Positions 1-6,781 of a DNA stretch of 10,809 nt are shown here, piece after piece. The stretch is taken from assembly GCA_024762895.1 (NCBI GenBank), contig JANTGN010000081.1:1-10809 (forward strand), written 5' to 3'. Each line of letters begins with the position of its first letter. Position 1 is the stretch's first letter. The position numbers and the translations under genes were made by a program. The notes beneath the pieces were generated by a model, which saw only the letters and a program-made list of their open reading frames with translations, had not been told where the DNA came from and did not search any database. Source of the DNA: Thiotrichales bacterium (lineage in GTDB: Bacteria; Pseudomonadota; Gammaproteobacteria; J044).

Positions 1-276
1 GGTGGGGAACAGTGAGTAGATGTATTTCTGGTCACTGCGTTCCTTACCGTATTTGCCTTTCATGATCTTGGAAAATACTCGGGGCTCGGCAACCACGCCA
101 TTTTCAACAAAGTATTCACGTGCGGTATTAATGATATCCCAGTGTTCTTCGGTCAGTTCAGGGACATTTTCATTCTTGGCGATTTCTACCGCCAGGCCTT
201 CACTCCACTCATCGAGTTCCAGCAACCATCCAGCTTCACTCAGTTCGATCGTCTTACCATCTACAACTGCCTGCAT
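1..276 (-). CDS. DsrC/TusE family sulfur-relay protein, partial (C-terminus outside window)
   Basis: Reading the minus strand from the ATG at 274-276 gives 92 codons without a stop, running off the left edge. The protein starts MQAVVDGKTIELSEAGWL and carries the family pattern: an N-terminal 'DGK..E...GWL...DEWSEGLA..IA' block, then 'LTEEHWDIIN.AREYF' (about residues 42-57) and 'GKYGKERSDQKYIYSLFPT' near the edge, matching the 'KE.G.S.YLY.LFP' stretch of DsrC and TusE. These small proteins (about 105-115 residues) carry sulfur as a persulfide or trisulfide on C-terminal cysteines, serving dissimilatory sulfite reductase (DsrC) or tRNA 2-thiolation (TusE). The decisive C-terminal cysteines lie outside the window, so DsrC, TusE and a cysteine-less DsrC-related protein cannot be told apart. 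The start is supported by AAGGAG nine bases upstream (minus strand, about 286-291). Family assignment is sure; exact role is not. Confidence 0.88.
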   Translation of the reverse strand, partial: MQAVVDGKTIELSEAGWLLELDEWSEGLAVEIAKNENVPELTEEHWDIINTAREYFVENGVVAEPRVFSKIMKGKYGKERSDQKYIYSLFPT

Positions 277-546
277 TACATTTTGCTCCTTAGAACAGTA
301 TCTTTAATTAAAAGTTGAGTAATTTTATCAGGAATTATCCGCCGATAGCAATACAGAATCCTAAATAAAATAGGGTATTTGTTTTTGTTACGAGCGACTG
401 GATAATAAAAAATAAGACCGTTTTAATGAAATAGATATTAAAAACAGGAGTATATAACTGGATGTGTGTGTTGATCCCCTGCAGACACCGTGAGGGTCAG
501 GGGGTATATGAACATCGGTATGACTGGGGATTTATGACCTATAAGG
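277..546. other. Intergenic stretch, no gene seen
   Basis: About 270 bases between the DsrC/TusE-like gene and the moeA remnant. The part from 301 to 460 is strongly AT-rich and holds the candidate promoter described separately. The part from 470 to 546 is more balanced and contains a bulged inverted repeat, CCCCTG (476-481) with CAGGGG (498-503), with a small inner ACC/GGT pair; no T-tract follows on either strand. I see no convincing short coding frame, no RNA gene and no clear terminator. Confidence 0.6.
322..351 (-). promoter_or_regulatory. Candidate sigma70-type promoter for the DsrC/TusE-like gene
   Basis: On the minus strand TTGCTA (346-351) and TAAAAT (322-327) are separated by 18 bases, matching 4/6 and 5/6 positions of the -35 and -10 consensus. 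The start would fall about 40 bases before the ATG at 276. The surrounding 301-460 is very AT-rich, so chance matches are likely; this is a by-eye call only. Confidence 0.35.
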
Positions 547-1160
547 CTAAATCAATCCCGTAAATGGCTGTATGGTGACCCGTTCTCCCAGCTCAAGACC
601 GTCGTTTTCTTCCGGAAGCAGGATAAAACAATTGGCCCTGCTCATGGAGGTGAGAATCCCTGACCCCTGTAGTCCGGCCTTTTCTACCACAAAATCACCG
701 GCATCATCCTGCCTGTAGATGCCCCGAAGGAATTCGTATCGCCCGGGTTTCTTTCTCAGGGGAGTCATGCATTTGGCCCTGAGGGTCAACGGACTCGAGC
801 TGCCTTCGCCAGCCAGGGTCTGGATAGCGGGCTGTACAAACTGGTAAAAGGTGACCATGACCGCCACGGGATTGCCGGGTAGCCCGAAGAAATGCGCCTG
901 TCCGATTTGACCAAAGGTCAGCGGGCGTCCTGGTTTCATGGCAATCTTCCAGAAATGGGCCTTTCCGGTCTCCTGCAGTACAGGCTTGATATGGTCTGCA
1001 TCACCGACCGAGACTCCGCCAGAGGTAATAATAATGTCTGCATTCTGTGCGGCGTTTTGCAAGGCCTGTTTCAGGGCCTGTGGATCATCTGGAACTATCC
1101 CCAGGTCGAGGATATCGACATCCATCCGTTTCAGCATGCCATAGAGGCTATAGCGGCCCA
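547..1160 (-). pseudogene. moeA: moeA remnant: C-terminal half of molybdopterin molybdenumtransferase
   Basis: The minus-strand frame ending at the TAG at 547-549 encodes about 200 residues clearly matching the second half of MoeA, which inserts molybdate into adenylylated molybdopterin to make molybdenum cofactor. Visible landmarks in order: 'RYSLYGML', 'DLGIVPDDP', 'SGGVSVGDADHIKPVL', 'FWKIAMKPGRP', 'GLPGNPVAVMVTFYQFVQP' (molybdopterin-binding domain), then the C-terminal beta domain with 'KKPGRYEFLRG', 'QGSGILTSM' and 'ANCFILLPE'. E. coli MoeA has about 411 residues; the first roughly 200 (domains I and II and the start of domain III) are absent. Homology stops near 1158, just before the divergent antiporter gene. 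The frame stays open up to an ATG at 1257, but those extra residues do not look like MoeA and lie inside the neighbour's promoter and 5' end, and there is no good ribosome binding site. Most likely a 5'-truncated remnant; an assembly join is the main alternative. Confidence 0.82.
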
Positions 1161-1171
1161 GTAGGATATAC

Positions 1172-1198
1172 TGTTCACTAAATAATGATGAATATAAT
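1172..1198 (+). promoter_or_regulatory. Candidate promoter of the Kef-type antiporter gene
   Basis: A perfect TATAAT lies at 1193-1198, 26 bases before the ATG at 1225, with a poor -35 match TGTTCA at 1172-1177 (15-base spacer). Transcription from here would give a short leader of about 20 bases with no strong Shine-Dalgarno sequence. It lies immediately next to the point where moeA homology ends. Confidence 0.35.
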
Positions 1199-1224
1199 GG
1201 CGACAGGCACTTAGACAGTACACC

Positions 1225-2832
1225 ATGGCAGATTTCTCGCTTGCGATTGATTATCACCAGCCGTTATGGATCGCAATCGCCTTTTTATTTGGTTTTCTGG
1301 CCAAATCAATCAATTTACCCCCCCTGGTAGGTTTTCTTGCAGCGGGTTTTGCCATTAAGGCCTGGGGCGGAGAGAGTGGTGCCTTCCTGTCTGAGGTTGC
1401 TGATCTTGGTGTGACCCTGCTGTTGTTCAGTATTGGTCTTAAGCTAAGGGTAGGCAATCTGTTACGGCCAGAAATCTGGGGAGTGGCCACCATTCATATG
1501 GCCACAACTACTCTGGTGCAGGGGCTATTGGTACTGACCCTGGGATGGTGGGGCCTGGCTGCCGCTATTGGGATGGATTTTCAAACGGCATTAATTATTG
1601 GTTTTGCACTCAGTTTCTCCAGTACGGTATTTGTAGTCAAGACCCTGGAGGATAATGGAGAGATGGGGTCACGGCACGGCCAGGTGGCGGTGGGCGTATT
1701 AATTATTCAGGATATAGTCGCCGTGATCTTTCTTGCGGCCTCATCCGGAAAATTGCCATCTCCCTGGGCATTCATGTTGCTCGGTCTAATACCCATGCGC
1801 TTTGTATTCCAGCATATTATGGAACGTAGTGGTCATAAAGAATTGCTGATTCTGTTTGGCATGGTGATGGCCCTGGGTGGCGGTAGCGTGTTCGAACTAT
1901 TTGGGATCAAGGCCGATCTGGGGGCACTGATCATGGGGGTGTTACTGGCTAATCACCGGAAGTCGGCAGAGCTGGCCAAGGGGATGTTTTCCTTCAAGGA
2001 AATATTTCTGGTGGGCTTTTTCCTGGAGATAGGCCAGGCCGGGTTGCCATCACTAAGTGATGTGGGTGTCGCGGTTCTTCTTATGTTGTTGCTGCCACTT
2101 AAGGTGATGTTGTTTTTCCTGTTGTTTACCCGATTTCATCTCAGGCTAAGAAATGCCGTATTGGCCTCGATGAGTCTGGGTAATTTTAGTGAATTTGGGC
2201 TGATCGTTACTGCTGTTGCAGTGAGTTCTGGCTGGCTGGACCCACGTTGGTTGATCATTATAGCGATTGCGGTATCCAGTTCTTTTGTTTTCTCAGCCCC
2301 TTTTGTCAAGAGGGCGGACTGGTTTTATGCACGTTATAAGACATCACTGATTCGCTTTCAGTCCGACTCACCCCTGATGGGTGATGAGTCAGTAGCCCTC
2401 AGAAACGTCAATGCTGTGGTCTTTGGCATGGGCCGTGTCGGCACGTCGGCCTTCGATCGATTACATGAGGATTACCAGGATAGTATTGTGGGGATTGACA
2501 TAGACCCGACTAGAGTGAAGGGGCACCAGGAAGCAGGACGTAGAGTTGTACTGGGTGACCCTACCGATATGGATTTCTGGGAACGTATGGAGGCGGATGC
2601 TGAGATGCCGGATATTGCCCTGTTAGCCATGCCCAGCCATAGGACTAATTTAACTGCAGCCTCTTTCATGCGCGATCATGGATATACGGGGCATATTGCT
2701 GCAATTGCGCATTATGCCGATGAAGTGGAGGAGCTGAAGCTGGCTGGGGTGAATACGGTATTCGATATCTTTGCAGAGGTAGGGTCGGGATTTGCTGAAG
2801 ATGCGACCAAGAGGTTATTTCAAAAATCCTGA
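1225..2832 (+). CDS. Kef-type cation:proton antiporter (CPA2 family) with C-terminal TrkA-N domain
   Basis: A 535-residue inner-membrane protein. Residues about 10-365 form roughly 12 hydrophobic segments typical of the Na+/H+ exchanger fold, including 'LPPLVGFLAAGFAI' (about 31-44), 'VADLGVTLLLFSIGLKL' (about 58-74) and 'LIIQDIVAVIFLAAS' with the 'QD' motif shared by KefB/KefC-type transporters. After a short linker, residues about 395-530 form a Rossmann-like TrkA-N (RCK) domain with the nucleotide loop 'GMGRVG' and the acidic 'GIDID' at the end of the second strand, which points to NAD(H)-type gating. Known family members exchange K+ or Na+ for H+; the ion cannot be read here. The ATG at 1225 gives an N-terminus that leads directly into the first membrane segment. 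The gene is divergent from the moeA remnant and convergent with the porin gene. I see no glutathione-specific features that would justify calling it KefB or KefC. Confidence 0.88.
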   Translation: MADFSLAIDYHQPLWIAIAFLFGFLAKSINLPPLVGFLAAGFAIKAWGGESGAFLSEVADLGVTLLLFSIGLKLRVGNLLRPEIWGVATIHMATTTLVQGLLVLTLGWWGLAAAIGMDFQTALIIGFALSFSSTVFVVKTLEDNGEMGSRHGQVAVGVLIIQDIVAVIFLAASSGKLPSPWAFMLLGLIPMRFVFQHIMERSGHKELLILFGMVMALGGGSVFELFGIKADLGALIMGVLLANHRKSAELAKGMFSFKEIFLVGFFLEIGQAGLPSLSDVGVAVLLMLLLPLKVMLFFLLFTRFHLRLRNAVLASMSLGNFSEFGLIVTAVAVSSGWLDPRWLIIIAIAVSSSFVFSAPFVKRADWFYARYKTSLIRFQSDSPLMGDESVALRNVNAVVFGMGRVGTSAFDRLHEDYQDSIVGIDIDPTRVKGHQEAGRRVVLGDPTDMDFWERMEADAEMPDIALLAMPSHRTNLTAASFMRDHGYTGHIAAIAHYADEVEELKLAGVNTVFDIFAEVGSGFAEDATKRLFQKS

Positions 2833-2848
2833 AAACAGTCGAGGGGTC

Positions 2849-2862
2849 TTAGCACCCGCTAA
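2849..2862. terminator. Weak hairpin between convergent genes, possible terminator
   Basis: TTAGC (2849-2853), loop ACCC, GCTAA (2858-2862) form a perfect 5-bp stem in the 44-base gap between the convergent antiporter and porin genes. The stem is short and no clear T-tract follows on either strand, so a termination role rests mainly on position. Confidence 0.2.
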
Positions 2863-2876
2863 TATGGTTAAGCAGA

Positions 2877-4172
2877 CTAGGGGAAATCCCATCTGACACC
2901 GACGGTATAAAAATTAGCAGGACTTTCGCCACTGGCGGTACTACCATCACTGAACTGGATGTTGGTGTAGATCATTCTCCGGAATTCATCGAAGGTATAG
3001 CGCAGGCCTATGATGCCATTTTTTATTTCATAGTCACCTGCCTGTTCCTGTCCTGCATCGGGTCCCTGCCAGTTCCATCCGCCAGTCACCCACCATCTGG
3101 GGAAAATCCTTTTTTGTGCATAGACCTCCCAGCCAGTGCCATTGAAATAAATATCTTCATCCGTGGTTTCATGGTTGAACATTCGAGCCACGGTCGTGGA
3201 CAGCAACCAGTCATCATTAAACCATTTGACGCCGAATACGAAGGCATGGTTATCCCCATCAATGCCGGCAGCTCTGAAAACAGGATCCTGGTTGTTTGGT
3301 ATATCGGCAAAATTATAGGCAATACCGGCGGAAAAATCGGATGTGGTCATGATCTGGGCGCTCAGTCCAATAGCCGTACCATAGTTTCTATCCTCAACCT
3401 GAGGAATGGGATTGCCGTGCTGTACCTGCAGGTTGATATTGACGGGCTTCAGGCGCAAAAGCCTGGAGATATTCGTGGGCATAAACCGTGTCTGTAATAC
3501 CCGGTCAGCACGTCCGGTTCCGGACGGACCGCCATCTGTGCCCGCATTATAAACGCCACATGCATTCCCCCCGGTACCCTGGAACCTGTCGGTATATGAA
3601 GCAACCTTGTAATAGGTCGACCAGTTTTTCCCAAAGGTCAGGTTGGATCTCGGTGTTTCTATCCCTGCATAGAGTAATCGACGGTAGATCGTATCGCCCA
3701 GACCGAGCTCTCCTGACCCACCTTTGGGATTGATCAGGGCATCGACCTCGTCCAGCAGGCTGACGCCTATTTCTGCATTGGCAAAGACACGCCACTGGGG
3801 ATGGAATTTCCAGCTAATGCCTCCACCCACGCGTGTATCAGAATCTCCAAAAACATTCTCTTCCTCATAACGACGATAACGGTAACGTAGGCTGGCGTAA
3901 CCTTTTAACAGGAGTTTTTTTTCTTTTTTTAGTACATCGGGGTTGTCGACCTTGTCGATATCACGCTGTGTCATAGGATCTTCAGCGGCACCCTTTTCAC
4001 GGTCACGTGCCTCTTTCTGTTCGGATGAGACTACTTGGGGCGCTACGGCTACCTTCGGGGGAGGGCTGTCATCGACTGTCTGGGGTTCATTTGTAATAGC
4101 ACCATGAGCAAGCACGAACGAACTCATCGTGAACAGGAATAAAAATCCTGGATATAATCTTCCTATTGGCAT
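2877..4172 (-). CDS. Outer-membrane porin-like beta-barrel protein
   Basis: A 431-residue protein starting MPIGRLYPGFLFLF. Residues 1 to about 22-24 form a signal peptide, with likely cleavage near 'VLAHGA'. It is followed by about 60 hydrophilic residues rich in Pro, Glu, Lys and Asp (about 28-86). From 'LLLKGYASLRYRYR' to the end the sequence alternates polar and aromatic residues as in transmembrane beta strands, with segments such as 'RVGGGISWKF', 'WRVFANAEIGV', 'NLTFGKNWSTYYKV' and 'FYTVGVRWDFP'. An aromatic residue next to the C-terminus is typical for recognition by the BAM complex. Overall it resembles the Gram-negative general porin superfamily, so passive diffusion of small solutes is the likely role; the substrate is unknown. 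A single cysteine occurs in the loop 'GGNACGVYNAG'. The gene starts 9 bases after the PRPP synthetase stop, which suggests cotranscription, but no strong ribosome binding site is visible. The long charged N-terminal linker is unusual for a simple porin. Confidence 0.8.
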   Translation of the reverse strand: MPIGRLYPGFLFLFTMSSFVLAHGAITNEPQTVDDSPPPKVAVAPQVVSSEQKEARDREKGAAEDPMTQRDIDKVDNPDVLKKEKKLLLKGYASLRYRYRRYEEENVFGDSDTRVGGGISWKFHPQWRVFANAEIGVSLLDEVDALINPKGGSGELGLGDTIYRRLLYAGIETPRSNLTFGKNWSTYYKVASYTDRFQGTGGNACGVYNAGTDGGPSGTGRADRVLQTRFMPTNISRLLRLKPVNINLQVQHGNPIPQVEDRNYGTAIGLSAQIMTTSDFSAGIAYNFADIPNNQDPVFRAAGIDGDNHAFVFGVKWFNDDWLLSTTVARMFNHETTDEDIYFNGTGWEVYAQKRIFPRWWVTGGWNWQGPDAGQEQAGDYEIKNGIIGLRYTFDEFRRMIYTNIQFSDGSTASGESPANFYTVGVRWDFP

Positions 4173-4181
4173 TACCGGGTG

Positions 4182-5090
4182 TTAATCATTAGCAAATAAC
4201 TCCTCGACACCGCTGGAAAGGAGAGCGGCCAGTTCGATCCGGTTGCTTGGGTGAATCACACTGTCGGTACTCCAGATGTTACTGATTCCAGCCTGGTATA
4301 ACCTGCTGCAGTCATCTGTAGAAATCAGGGCATGAGTCACTACGACATAGATGCCTTTGGGTTTACTTTTGGAAAGGGCAAGGGCAGCCATTTCTAGTGT
4401 ACGACCGGTACTGGCTACATCATCGACAAGAACTATTTCTCTACCCTTGAATGGATAATCCGGTAAGTTGATACATACCTCACGATCATTCAAGCGTTTT
4501 TTTGTTGCCACTGCATAATCAAGATTTCTATGTTTTGCAATCGCTTTGACCCATTGCCTTGACTCATTATCTGGGCCAAGCAGTAAAGGGTTAGACAGAT
4601 TGTCTGAAAGAAATTCAGCTATCGGTGATGTTGCATGCAGGGTAAGTGCCATTTTTACTGGCACAGCTTGTTCCAGTTTTTTCACGCGATGTAGGTGAGG
4701 GTCCACAGTAATGAGTCTGTCGATATGGTGTGCTAGTAATTCTCCAATAATCTTCTGGCTAATAGCCTCACCGGAATGAAAGGCCATATCCTGGCGCATG
4801 TAACAAAGATAGGGCGCGATAAGGGTCACATCCCGAACACCCATAGTCCTGGCGGTTTCTATGGTCAGGATTAGTTCGATCAGCTTGTCATTTGGGCTGT
4901 CCAGACTGCGACAGAGAATCAGATGTTCAGGAAGCTTTTCTGGCAGGGTGATCCGGCTTTCATGATCAGGGAATTGGTGGACATCCACCATCATGATTGG
5001 GATATCCAGGATTTTGGCCAGTCTTGTGGCGGGGACTTTATATTCGGGAAAGCCCAGTAATAGTACATTGGCTGGATTCAATACTGCCAT
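4182..5090 (-). CDS. Ribose-phosphate diphosphokinase (PRPP synthetase) family
   Basis: 302 residues, close to the usual 310-320. The family makes PRPP from ribose 5-phosphate and ATP, releasing AMP; PRPP feeds nucleotide, His, Trp and NAD synthesis. Visible motifs: 'FPDHES' (40-45, like the 'F.DGE' of class I enzymes), 'PYLCYMRQDMAFHSGEAIS' (93-111, ATP-site RQD), 'VDPHLH' (129-134, metal-binding region), 'KKR' (197-199, catalytic flexible loop) and 'VLVDDVASTGRTL' (220-232, the PRPP-binding phosphoribosyltransferase loop). All main catalytic elements are present, so it is probably active. The 'DPHLH' and 'FHSGEAIS' forms differ from the E. coli Prs pattern and recall shorter or archaeal-like branches, so this may not be the housekeeping enzyme; I therefore withhold the symbol prs. 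Its ATG (5088-5090) lies inside the last codons of the upstream phosphorylase gene, a 13-base overlap that suggests translational coupling. Confidence 0.87.
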   Translation of the reverse strand: MAVLNPANVLLLGFPEYKVPATRLAKILDIPIMMVDVHQFPDHESRITLPEKLPEHLILCRSLDSPNDKLIELILTIETARTMGVRDVTLIAPYLCYMRQDMAFHSGEAISQKIIGELLAHHIDRLITVDPHLHRVKKLEQAVPVKMALTLHATSPIAEFLSDNLSNPLLLGPDNESRQWVKAIAKHRNLDYAVATKKRLNDREVCINLPDYPFKGREIVLVDDVASTGRTLEMAALALSKSKPKGIYVVVTHALISTDDCSRLYQAGISNIWSTDSVIHPSNRIELAALLSSGVEELFAND

Positions 5091-6643
5091 TGGTAGTCGC
5101 CCTGTCCGGCTTTTTGATCTGACAGGGTGTATCCCATGTCTTCTGATGCAGATTGAATCGCAAAATGAAAGTCAGAAGGAAATTCGGCATAAATACTATA
5201 CAGTGGCTCTCCTTCTTCGACGGTATCCCCGAGCTTCTTATGCAGGTCAACACCCGCACCCTTGTCCATGGGGGCACCTGCAAGTCTCGCAATTCGTGCG
5301 ATATGTAGATTGTCTATTGCCGAGATACTCCCTTTTTTAGGGGCACAAACCTCGTGTAAATGTTTGCCCAGAGTGAATGTCTGTTCCTGTGGGCCCTGTT
5401 CAGAAATAATGTGCTGAAACTTCGTCAATGCACGTCGACTGTCTAGTATATCCCGCGCTAGCTGATAACCCATACCTCCGCGTACATCTGGATCGAACTC
5501 AAGGATTCGACCCGCCAGTTGCAGTGATTTTTCCCTTAAATCGGATGGGGCATCAGGTTGGCATTCGAGAACCTGCATAATATCGCGCATTTCCAGTACA
5601 GGGCCTATCCCACGCCCAACAGGCTGACGGCCATCCGTTATGACCACTTCCAGGTGTAAGCCCACCTGGTCTGCGACAAACTCGAACAGTTTCCTAAGTC
5701 GAAGACCATCACCCAGATGACTTTTAACCTTTGCAGATGGACCTATGGGGATGTCGATAAGCAGGTGAGTCGAACCGGCAGCCAGCTTTTTTGACAATAT
5801 TGAAGATACCATCTGGCCAGGGGAGTCGAGGGCGAGGGGACGTTCAACCGTAATCAGGATGTCATCGACTGGTGCCAGGTGGGCTGTGCCACCCCATGCC
5901 AGGCAGCCGCGCTGGTTCTTGACGATTTCCCTGAGTCGATCCGGGTCCAGTTCAACCCGTGTGGCAACTTCCATGGTGTCTGCTGTACCGGCAGGCGAGG
6001 TGATGGCTCGGCTGGAGGTCTTGGGTATCAGGATGCCGTGGGCGGCCACAATCGAGACAATCAGGGGAGTGGTGCGATTGCCCGGGATGCCCCCAATACA
6101 GTGTTTATCAACGACTAGCTCTTCACCCCAGTTAAGGCGGTCGCCATTCTCAAGCATGGCCTGGGTCAGATGGAGTACCTCTTCCCGTTCAAGGCCTGTC
6201 TCGGCACAGGCCACCAGAAAAGCCGCAATCTCGATTTTGGAATAACGATTTTGCCCGATATCTTTAATGATACGTTTGTATTCCTGCCCATTAAGGCGAG
6301 CTCCTGCAATCTTTCGGTGAATCGACTGTAGTGAGTTTGGTGGCTGTGCATGATTGATAAAAACCCTGGCCCCATCTTCAATACCCAGTTGTTCGAAGGC
6401 CTGTTCACTCAGACCCAGTTCATCAGGGCCGATGATGGTTTCATCATCGACGATGTTCAGTACGGCCAGAAGAGGATTGCCATTGCCATTGCCGCTGGCA
6501 TCAACCTCAATCTTCGACAGGGCCTGGAAACCCTCGGTATGGTAGAAGGAGCATGCGCGATGCATGTATGCCACGTTTTCCCTGTAGGTATCAATTGCGA
6601 TACGGCGGACGCTTAGTGGAATACGGGTTGTCTCTTTATTCAT
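5078..6643 (-). CDS. Thymidine/AMP phosphorylase family protein (putative thymidine phosphorylase, archaeal-like type)
   Basis: 521 residues with the three-part layout of the long nucleoside/nucleotide phosphorylase branch: an N-terminal beta domain (about 1-95) that short E. coli DeoA lacks, a helical domain (about 103-170), and the alpha/beta phosphate-binding domain. Signature stretches are 'VDKHCIGGIPGNRTTPL' (178-194), equivalent to the KHSTGG phosphate loop of DeoA, 'KTSSRAITSPAGTADTMEV' (208-226) and 'GGTAHLAPVDDILI' (251-264). Archaeal members are AMP phosphorylases (AMP + Pi to adenine + ribose 1,5-bisphosphate); proteobacterial members are usually labelled putative thymidine phosphorylase. 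The sequence does not settle which applies here. It is first in a tight minus-strand group with PRPP synthetase (13-base overlap) and the porin, and divergent from ppsA. The ATG at 6641-6643 follows a weak ribosome binding site. Confidence 0.88.
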   Translation of the reverse strand: MNKETTRIPLSVRRIAIDTYRENVAYMHRACSFYHTEGFQALSKIEVDASGNGNGNPLLAVLNIVDDETIIGPDELGLSEQAFEQLGIEDGARVFINHAQPPNSLQSIHRKIAGARLNGQEYKRIIKDIGQNRYSKIEIAAFLVACAETGLEREEVLHLTQAMLENGDRLNWGEELVVDKHCIGGIPGNRTTPLIVSIVAAHGILIPKTSSRAITSPAGTADTMEVATRVELDPDRLREIVKNQRGCLAWGGTAHLAPVDDILITVERPLALDSPGQMVSSILSKKLAAGSTHLLIDIPIGPSAKVKSHLGDGLRLRKLFEFVADQVGLHLEVVITDGRQPVGRGIGPVLEMRDIMQVLECQPDAPSDLREKSLQLAGRILEFDPDVRGGMGYQLARDILDSRRALTKFQHIISEQGPQEQTFTLGKHLHEVCAPKKGSISAIDNLHIARIARLAGAPMDKGAGVDLHKKLGDTVEEGEPLYSIYAEFPSDFHFAIQSASEDMGYTLSDQKAGQGDYQWQY

Positions 6644-6701
6644 TGGATTAACATCTACTCATAGACTCTCTTAATATGCCATACAATAAATTATCGGTCA
6701 T

Positions 6702-6730
6702 ATTAGACTTTTAGTAGTGATCTAAGTCAG
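6702..6730 (-). promoter_or_regulatory. Candidate promoter for the phosphorylase-PRPP synthetase operon
   Basis: On the minus strand CTGACT (6725-6730) and TCTAAT (6702-6707) are spaced by 17 bases, matching 4/6 and 5/6 of the sigma70 boxes. Transcription would begin about 50 bases before the ATG at 6643. Its -35 box lies one base from the -35 box proposed for ppsA on the other strand. Confidence 0.42.
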
Positions 6731-6731
6731 C

Positions 6732-6760
6732 TTGGCGATTATGATTGAATGGTATTTTAT
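6732..6760 (+). promoter_or_regulatory. Candidate promoter of ppsA
   Basis: TTGGCG (6732-6737) and TTTTAT (6755-6760) are spaced by 17 bases, each matching 4/6 consensus positions. The -10 box falls inside the first of three inverted repeats, so a protein bound there would be expected to affect this promoter. Match quality is modest; the call rests partly on position. Confidence 0.35.
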
Positions 6761-6766
6761 ACCATT
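6748..6766. repeat. Inverted repeat 1 (operator-like) upstream of ppsA
   Basis: AATGGTATTTTATACCATT is a perfect 8-bp inverted repeat around a TTT centre. It is AT-rich and covers the proposed ppsA -10 box. Symmetry of this size suits a dimeric repressor. The half-sites are too far apart for the TNGTNNNACNA pattern of FadR-type regulators, so I do not name a regulator. Confidence 0.55.
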
Positions 6767-6781
6767 GGCCATGATGGCCAA
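6765..6781. repeat. Inverted repeat 2 (operator-like) upstream of ppsA
   Basis: TTGGCCATGATGGCCAA is a perfect 8-bp inverted repeat around a single central G. It shares two bases with the preceding repeat and lies just after the proposed ppsA -10 box, so it could be an operator or could fold in the 5' leader of the mRNA. Confidence 0.55.

Noticed and set aside
20..307. Plus-strand open frame of 95 codons over the left edge
   Set aside because: It is antisense to the DsrC/TusE-like gene, whose conserved protein sequence explains the region; the plus frame has a Ser-rich composition with no recognisable motif.
350..379. Bulged inverted repeat AATAC..CCTA / TAGGGTATT followed by a T-rich stretch on the plus strand
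   Set aside because: It would terminate plus-strand transcription, but no plus-strand gene lies upstream; in so AT-rich a stretch a broken stem of this kind is expected by chance.
476..503. Inverted repeat CCCCTG/CAGGGG as a terminator for the moeA remnant
   Set aside because: The 6-bp stem closes a 16-base loop with only a small inner pairing, and no T-tract follows on either strand.
3114..3497. Plus-strand open frame of 127 codons inside the porin gene
   Set aside because: The minus strand encodes a consistent beta-barrel protein with a signal peptide and terminal aromatic residue; the antisense frame has no such features and no ribosome binding site.
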